From the NCBI GenBank assembly GCA_016715905.1, contig JADJXI010000017.1, forward strand, positions 582,956 through 646,955: 64,000 nt of DNA. Reading direction: 5' to 3'. The first letter of the stretch is position 1, and each line of letters opens with the position of its first letter. This document shows, in pieces, positions 56,983 through 64,000 of the stretch. The notes beneath the pieces are model-generated. The model had not been told where the DNA came from. It saw only the letters and a program-made list of their open reading frames with translations, and searched no databases. The stretch is from Sphingobacteriaceae bacterium. GTDB taxonomy: Bacteria > Bacteroidota > Bacteroidia > B-17B0 > Aurantibacillaceae. The position numbers were made by a program, and so were the translations under genes.

Positions 56983-59900
56983 TTACGTTATTGAAATAAT
57001 TATTTACTTTTTCCTTATAAACCAAGGGGTTAAACCCGGAGGTACGGTATTCAGCAACTCCAGTTCTTTTCTTTCAATCTTTATACTCTAAAACTGATAG
57101 GGTTGCTTAAATTTTCCATTTTTGCCTCATTACTTTTGCGTTATTCATCCTGTTCCCTTTCCCTCTCAACTTTCTCACTTTCAAGCAGTTTGGTTAAAAT
57201 TTGTTGTTGGCGCTTCATGGTTTCATTGCTAATCTGGCGATTTACAATGCTCTTTTCAGTTTGTTCCATCATTTCCATCATTTCTCCTCCCGGATTTCCC
57301 CCTTATCTTTTAATTTACTCATCATTTCCGCAATTTGTCGGCGTATGGCTTCTTGTTGCATGACCATTTAAGCCAACTGTTAACCTGCTTCCGGGTATCT
57401 GTACTGGGTTGAACGTTTTCCTAGCCCACCTTCACAGGTTTTAGGTCCTTTTTATCCCCAGTTTTATCCCTGACTTTACTGCCGTTTTCAAGGGCTTTTA
57501 AGTTGTTCTAATTGCTGAGTTAATTGTTCTTGTAATTGACGCATGTTAGGCGTGCCGGGTTTATCGGAAGGTTTTTTACCGACCCCTACCAGCCTTTTGC
57601 ATTTGCCTTTGCCGGGCATACCCTGCATTTTTGTTGTTGTTTCATTTGCTCTTTCTCATTTTGTTCGAGCGATTCGTTTAAAAATTTCGAGATTATTAAC
57701 GCAAGTCATGGTTGATTACATCGGTATGGTGAGCTCCACTGGTATTTCTTTCCGCTAATGATTTTACGGTTTATCCATGTTTAAGTTAATGGCATTAATT
57801 TACGCGGTTTACAATGGCACTAATTTGCGGGGCTCTTTTACTTTAGAGACCAATAAACTATCTTCAGTTATTTTACTGTCGATCTTTCAGTTTGTTTTGT
57901 ACTTGCTGGAATTTTAACGTACAATGGATTATCAATTCGGGTTTTAGGTAATTCTTTTACTAATTCTTCTTGAGCATAAGACAGGTTTAATAAGTTTTCA
58001 AGAATTTGACGCAGGGCTTCAGCGTTTTCTTCCTGTTGCTGACTCTCTTCTTCTTCCATGGATTTTTCCATGTCTTCCTTCATCTCATTCATTTTTCGCC
58101 TGCCTCCTTTTGCGACTTCAATGCATTTCTTTTATTTTCTTCAATGATTCCGAACTCTTTTCTAAGTCTTTACTGATTTCTTCTTTTAGACCTATCATTT
58201 TTGGGAAGCGACATGGGTACCTCCAATTCACTGTTTTCTTCTCTATATCTTTTAATTCTTCTTTTAATTTATCAAATTCTTTATTTATGGCATCTTGTTT
58301 CTTTTCTAACTCTTTTGACTTTTCTTCGTTTTTGTTTTCTTTTTATCCTGGGACGCTTGTTCAGTTTCTTTACCTAGTTCATTTCTTTGTTTTTAACTCG
58401 TCGGGTTTATCAATAGCAGTTTGCATTTTTGTTGCGCTTCCGATTGTTTAAAGGCTTCCAAATTTCGTCGAGTTCTTTTTCAATATCTTCATTAGTTGAA
58501 TTTGAGTTCGTAATTTTGTTGAATTTCATTTCTATCCATTTTTCCATCAACTTATTTAGCAACTCATCAAAGATTTTTCATTTTCCGGAGTCATTACATT
58601 TTCAAACAATTCCTCTAGCTGTTTCTGTTTCTCTACGTCTTTTCATCGGTTTGCCGAAAACTGATTTTATTGCTGATTATTTAATTGGTTTTGTTGTTTT
58701 ACTTCATCCACTTTAGTTCTTAACTCATTTGTTTTTAATAAGTTCCTCAATTTTCTTTTTCTCCTCATAGCCCAATTGTTTTTCTCGTTGATTTGTGGCC
58801 ATTTTCATTTTACATCTTTTGTAATTGCTTGGCTTTTTAATACTTTCTTCTAAATCTTCTTTTATTGCGTTGTTATTTTTAGAGGTAGCTTCGTTTATTT
58901 TTACATCTTTGGTTGGGGCTTTAAAAACACATTAACTGTGTTTTGGTGGATTTAGCACCGTTTACTCCATCATTGTCACACCTCAAATAATCTTCTATTT
59001 TTATCACTTACGGGGCCCAATTCAAAACGATTAGCATCAAAAAATGATAGTAGGGTTGCGTAATTTGTTTACTATCGATATTAATAGGTTTTGATCGGGA
59101 AAGTTCAGTTTTTACCGCTGGAATCGGTGCTGTATTTTTATATTGAAATTCAAGCGAGTAAATCCATAATCATCTTACATGACCGCTGAAATAAACATTA
59201 CCGGTTTCCCACGAATCTTTTTCTCACTTACTTCAATAATGGGATATTGATCGGGCATTACACGAATGCTGCTAGTTTACCGAATCTATAAAACTTTTTA
59301 CTTTTTGATTTACGGCTTTTATGCTATACGAACTGCTTTCCATAAATCGTTTACCGTAAGTAAACAAATCCATAGAACTGTGCGCGGTGCTGTATACGCT
59401 ATCGGCAATACGTAAGATACAAATCATCGAGGTGTTTTTGGTGTTGAAAGTCCAACTACTTTTGTGCCTTGCAGAATTTGTAAATCACCGCCTTGTTAAG
59501 TCGCTCGTTATTTTTGCAAGTAAGCCGGATAAATAAGCTGGAGATTAAATTGGCAATAAGGTAGGTTTTGGGAAAGCTTTGAGTTCATATTCTTTAGAAT
59601 CGAAGCCGGCGGCATTTAAATGAAAAGGCGTATTCATCCCGAAGTTTTTAAAGTAAAATAAAAATTGCTTTTACTTTCTTTCTCCAATTTATATTCAATT
59701 CCTTTGATATTGATAGCTAATTCGGCCAGTAACTGATTTCCTTTTACTTCTACATTAAGGGGAAATCTTTAGTTTGAAGCGCTTCCAGTTTTATCATTTA
59801 AAAGATTTATTTCGAAAAGTGTTTCTTTTTCGTAATAAGTGGAATAATTAACCAAACGAGCTGTACTTTGGCGATCACTTGTGGCCATAAAATAAAAGTG

Positions 59901-60399
59901 CGAGGAGAATAATAAAAGCGGAATTATATATTTTAAATATTTTTTATTTTCGGATAAATCTATAGCTGTAGAAAAGGAACGGGCTCTAGTTCTTTAATTT
60001 TTTGATTGATTCCGGCGAGTAGCAAGTGTCCGGATCCGTTTAAAAGCTGATTATTTTGAAGTTGCAATACATTAAGCAATTTATCCTGAACGCTGTTAAA
60101 GTGTGAACCAATAATGTCGGCCGCCTGATCATTGAAATAATCTTGCCTATTTTATTCAGTTTTAATAAAGGAATGGTAATGTATTTAATAAGCTCCGATA
60201 CTACAGCGCTGAGAAACCAAAAATAAAATACGGCGCGGGTAACCGAATCAAATTCACCAAATATTCCAACAATACAACGGTTAAAAAAGCCGAAGTAATA
60301 TCCCACCGGAATAAATGAGGCCTTTTAAGGAGTGATTTTTGTAATACTTGCGTTACAAACTCGTCCAGTTTTCAATTAAAAATTTTGTTGTTGCTGCAT
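56963..60399 (-). pseudogene. DUF4175 family large membrane/coiled-coil protein, broken by multiple indels
   Basis: About 1140 residues after frame repair. N-terminus from ATG 60399 (MQQQQNFLIENWDEFVTQVL), two membrane helices with AVFYFWFLSAVVSELIKY, then DIIGSHFNSVQDKLLNVLQL and LAGINQKIKELEPVPF, a long beta region, and a very Glu/Lys/Gln-rich coiled coil (MNEMKEDMEKSMEEEESQQQ, NAEALRQILENLLNLSYAQE, DNPLYVKI). The C-terminus reads ERKELELLNTVPPGLTPW, KKVNNYFNNVNGAVQR-stop. The domain order is that of Bacteroidota DUF4175 proteins; role unknown. Long plus-strand frames over the coiled coil are antisense images. Confidence 0.75.
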
Positions 60400-60580
60400 T
60401 CTAATGGTTAGATGCTTACAAAGCTTAATTTACCTCACATTTCATGTATTAAATACCAGGATGGCTTGGTTCAAATATATAACAAAGGAAAGTTTTCTTG
60501 TATGAATAATTGTTAAAGAGGGTGAAATTTGAATAATAAATGGGATGACGCTGGGTCCAGTATTTGTCCGCCTAAGGGCC

Positions 60581-61382
60581 TTATAGATTTACTACGGCGA
60601 TGGAGTCGGAATAGGATAAATATAATAAACGCTTACCTATTTCTACACTTTTGCAGCCGGATCCATTAAGGATAGGTTTACAGCCCTCCTCAAACAACTT
60701 ATGGTTGTAACTACAAATAGATGGATCTTTCTGATAATAAATTAAATAGTCATTTACCCTAAACTTTTGTATATTTTTAATGCGAGTAATTTACTATAGG
60801 CGACAAAATATCAAATACGTAAATTCCGGTTTGTGGACAGTTTAAATACAAATAATTATTGTATTCGAGCATAAATTTAGGTTCAATTCGCTTTGCAAAA
60901 TTTGTTTTAACTTACCGGTTGAGGCTTTTAAAGTTTTCATTAAACCGGGTTAGTTCATTGTTTTGTTTATCAATATTGTCCAAAAACTATTATTGGCACT
61001 GGCACAAACCAGCACTCGGTTTGTTCATGTCCCAATGCTTCTAAAGAAAATAATCTCGCTATTGGAAGTTAATTGATTATCTAAAACGATTGTTGAAAAT
61101 CACGGTAGTATAATAAATTTTAATGCAGTTAACGGCATCTACACTGGTAATGCTTCCTAATTTTAGGTTACTGTATCGATTAAAAGGTACCGTTTTTTAA
61201 ATACTTTAAGAGTTCATCATCACGTTCACCGCATAGATGTTTCCTAAATTATCGGTAGTAAAATAATTGTGTTTTGTTTTAATGGTGAATACAGGTCCAG
61301 CATCGGGCGGAACGAAATTCACGAATAAGAAAAGAGATACAGAGATAGCGCGAATCGTAAAAGAGAATTTGATATTTTTCAT
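60581..61382 (-). pseudogene. Conserved Bacteroidota secreted protein of unknown function, frameshifted
   Basis: About 265 residues: signal-like MKNIKFSFTIRAISVSLFLF, then TDNLGNIYAVN, LKYLKNGTFFNRYSNLKLG, SITSVDAVNCIKI followed by LLYYRDFQQIVVLDNQLTSN, NNYLYLNCPQTGIYVFDIFG and YSDSIAVVNL-stop. The pattern (DNLGN, SVDA-NPxKI, FDxFG) is that of a conserved single-domain protein of the phylum with propeller-like repeats and no assigned role. At least six indels. The 181 bases between its stop-side neighbour DUF4175 start and its own stop hold no gene I can see. Confidence 0.6.
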
Positions 61383-61400
61383 CAGAAATTCAATTATAAA

Positions 61401-62920
61401 CTAAAATTTAATTAAAAAACCGGTTGAATTTCGTTTAAAAGAACAGCAAAATATCTTGGCAATTTTTCTGTCGTTACATAAACGAGGTACTTTATTTTGT
61501 CCGCCCAATTTATTTTTGAATTTAAGCCAATTATAGAACAGATTGGGTAGTACTTTTATTACTTGAGGAACTTTTAAAGAACAATCATTTATCTTTGATT
61601 CATAATCGCTGTTTTGACTTTTTAAGCTTTCGTAGAGCAGGGCCACAAAATATTCAAAATTATCAGGTTCTTTTTCAAATTCAATAATCCATTGATGGGC
61701 TCCCGATGAGGTATCCATAAACAAGGGCACAACTGTATAATCATTGACCAGGAGCATGCGATTTTCCCAAGCCCATGCAATTGCAGAATCCGTATTATTG
61801 AATCATTAATTCTTCTCCGAATACATTTTAAATATTGTTTTGTTACCACTAATTTTGAATCGATAGGGGTTAGTACTTATAAATTGTACAACGTCGCCCA
61901 AAATCATATCTCCATAAACTGGCATTGGATGTAATAATCATGGCATAATCGATGCCAATTTGTACATCTTCCAATGGTATACATCGATTATATTCATTAT
62001 TTTTCAAATATTTTAATTCTAAAAACTCATAGTAAATACCATAGTCGAGCATTAAAAGCATTTCATCGCTTTTCAATTGATCTTGAATGCCAAAAAACCT
62101 TCAGAGGCGTTATAGAGTTGACCGTAATTTACTTTAGGACTAAAATATTTCGGAGAATTTTTCCTGATAAGAAATTGAAACTAACGCCGCCATGAAAATA
62201 CACTTCTAAATTAGGCTGACATTTTTTAAAATGATCCGATCCTTTTAATTCAAGAATTCTATTCAGCAAAACCAACATCCAACTGGGTACACCGGCTATG
62301 ATGGTTACGTTTTCATCCATCATACTAAGGGCAATCTTTTCGGTTAACCATTCGCTATCAGCATAATGTTCACATCAGGAGCTCTGAAATAATCGGCCCA
62401 CATTAGGAAGATTTTGAATGATGACCGCACTTACATCGCCATGAAAATTATGATTTCCAAATTGATCGGTTTTAAACTTCCTGCTAAACCAGATTTTCCG
62501 GTGAATAATTTGGTTTGGGGATTAATGTAACAATCTTAAAGTAACCACTTCTCTTCCGGCATTATGGCCAATAGCCGTTTAAGAAACTTTCTTCTGAAGC
62601 AGGAATGAATTTACTTTGATCCGTTGTGCCTTTACTTTTCGCAAACCATTTAATATCACTGTACTTACAAATATTTTGTTCCCCTTTGAGTTCTTTCTAT
62701 GAAGGTTTAAACTTTCACATATTAACAACAGGCACTTTGTTTTTAAATTCATGCCAACTGGAAATGTGGGCAAATGAATATTTTTTAAAATATTCCGGTT
62801 TTGACGCATCTTTTAATAAACTGCTTAACCATTCGCTTTGTATCAATTGGATATTTAATGAATATTGTTTGATGCATTCTTTTTTCATCAACCAGCTGGC
62901 TATGGGTTTAAAATCGCCAT
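61401..62920 (-). pseudogene. GH3 auxin-responsive-promoter family acyl-adenylate enzyme, frameshifted
   Basis: About 500 residues after frame repair. Start ATG 62920 (MAILNPIASWLMKKRMHQ), IKYPIDTKRM, WFAKSKGTTDQSKFIPAS with the AMP-binding SGTT-like region, LIQVYPNLEVYFHGGVSFNF-like stretch (KKCQPNLEVYFHGGVSFNF), and the C-terminal GAHQWIIEFEKEPDNFEYFV, SQNSDYESKINDCSLKVPQV and KNKLGGQNKVPRLCNDRK. This is the bacterial GH3 family, related to plant enzymes that join amino acids to jasmonate or auxin; bacterial substrates are unknown. The start is 2 bases from the polX stop. The stop is at 61401 or 61435 depending on frame. Confidence 0.78.
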
Positions 62921-62921
62921 T

Positions 62922-64000
62922 TTATTTTTTAAATGCGTTAATTAATTCGGTATAGGAAAGTGCATTTAAACACATTTCTTTTGGTAAGCATTTGCCTGCG
63001 TGCCGGAACAAGCCCAGTAATACATATCGAAAACCTTCGCATGATGTGCATCGGGATTAATGGAAATTAGTTATTTTTCGATACAATACTGTGTCCATCT
63101 CCAGTCAATATCTGTCCCGATAAGGATGTGCGTTTAATTCAATATGTGCACTTTATTAGCGGCACAAGCGTCTATTACTTTTTATGATGGATGGGATAAC
63201 CAGACCTGGCTAACCCCAATCGTCCGGTGGGATGACCAGAATACTGGTATAAGGTTTTCAATATTTAATTAATCGGGTGGTTTGTTCTTCCGTCACTTTT
63301 TAAGTAGAATGAATGGAAGCCACAATAAAATCAAATGTTTTTAATGTTTCTTAAGGATAATCAGGGAGCCATCCGATAAAATATAACCCCCAATACCTTT
63401 TAAAGTTTTAAAGAAAGTTTCTTTAGCATTTAATTTATCTATTTCTTTTGTTGTAGTTTTACTTGTTCAATACTTAATCCCTGTGCGTACACTGCGGTTT
63501 TAGAATGATCGCAAATGCCAAAGTACTCAAACCCCAATTGTTTACCCGGTACATGGCCATTTCTTCGAGGAATGAACACCATCGCTGTAAAGGGAATGAT
63601 TATGAAGAATGCCTTTTAAATCGGTAGCACGTTATTAATTCAAGATATTATTTTGGGCAGCCAACTCTAACTGTTTAACCCTTCTTAATTCGGGTTCAAT
63701 ATATTGCAGATGAAGTGCGCTGTAAATTTGCTTCTTCATCTGAAAAAATATTTTCTTCTAAATTATAGAAAGCCACATTTATTTAAATGATCGGTTGTTG
63801 CTGTTAATTCAAAAAGTTTGAGATGAAATTCTTCCGGCTCACAATAAATAAATTCAGCAGCAAGTGGAATTCGTTTTTCTAATTCGGCGGTATCGCAATT
63901 CTTCTTTCCGTCAATTAAAATTTGAATACTATCATAGTTTCACATTTTCTTCGAATTTGCCCGACGAGGCGTACACTTAATTCAGATTGCTGGTTGCTAA
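62922..64000 (-). pseudogene. DNA polymerase/3'-5' exonuclease PolX, C-terminal part, frameshifted and cut by window edge
   Basis: Only the C-terminal PHP half is inside the window. In several frames: PLAAEFIYCEPEEFHLKLFE, EEIYSALHLQYIEPELRR, DLKGILHNHSLYSDGVHS, FEYFGICDHSKTAVYAQGLS, VIDACAANKVHIELNAHPYR, ISINPDAHHAKVFDMYY and the end KEMCLNALSYTELINAFKK-stop. These His/Asp-rich motifs are the PHP phosphoesterase metal sites of bacterial family X polymerases, used in base-excision repair. The polymerase domain lies beyond 64000. Many single-base losses, so the gene should be intact in the genome. Confidence 0.78.

Noticed and set aside
57103..58716. Several plus-strand Ser/Phe/Leu-rich frames resembling small membrane proteins
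   Set aside because: They are antisense to the Glu/Lys-rich coiled coil of the DUF4175 gene, whose frames keep family motifs in order.

Overview
The window is a piece of a low-GC Bacteroidota chromosome. The signs are several type IX secretion (T9SS) C-terminal sorting domains, TAnnTTTG-type promoter boxes with no Shine-Dalgarno pattern, a DUF3276 PUR-like protein, a DUF4175 protein, a short NuoG, and separate nuoC and nuoD genes. I cannot place it more precisely than an environmental Bacteroidia/Flavobacteriia-type lineage. No rRNA, tRNA, CRISPR array, transposase or phage module was seen.

Layout. 1-220: start of gcvP (minus), cut by the window edge. 362-3436: a copper-type module of MbnP-like protein, MbnH-like di-haem peroxidase and a T9SS-sorted YHYH-domain protein. 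3462-6503 (minus): a Tat-signal PLP enzyme, a secreted RidA, tatC and a carboxymuconolactone decarboxylase-like gene. 6564-9419 (minus): overlapping trpG/pabA, aroB and aroA. 9505-12664: DUF3276 protein, a lipoprotein, a 38-residue lysine-rich histone-like protein and an Ig-like lipoprotein. 12709-20638: radical SAM/SPASM protein, YceI, a large propeller-PAS-SpoIIE sensor phosphatase, acyl-CoA ligase and HldD epimerase. 20635-23695 (minus): two overlapping paralogues of unknown function. 23789-35355: secreted and membrane proteins (M1 peptidase, choice-of-anchor V protein with CxxCH, beta-barrel, TauE, CDF, BNR-propeller protein) together with gatA and tatA.

35433-48986 is a complete 14-gene nuoA-N operon for complex I. 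It is interrupted between nuoJ and nuoK by a four-helix-bundle gene, and nuoM carries one single-base frameshift. A nested inverted repeat lies at 49118-49214.

From about 49.5 kb to the right end nearly every gene is broken by small indels, although the order and content are coherent: T9SS adhesin, PabB/TrpE-like enzyme, two TPR proteins, anti-sigma-factor-type ATPase, DUF4175, a conserved Bacteroidota protein, GH3-family enzyme and PolX. The damage is even across unrelated conserved genes and starts right after the repeat. This looks like unpolished sequence rather than biological decay, and reconstructed boundaries there are approximate.

Themes: respiration (Nuo), periplasmic copper/haem chemistry (MbnP/MbnH, CxxCH protein), Tat and T9SS export, and chorismate metabolism (aroA, aroB, trpG/pabA plus a broken pabB-like gene 43 kb away).
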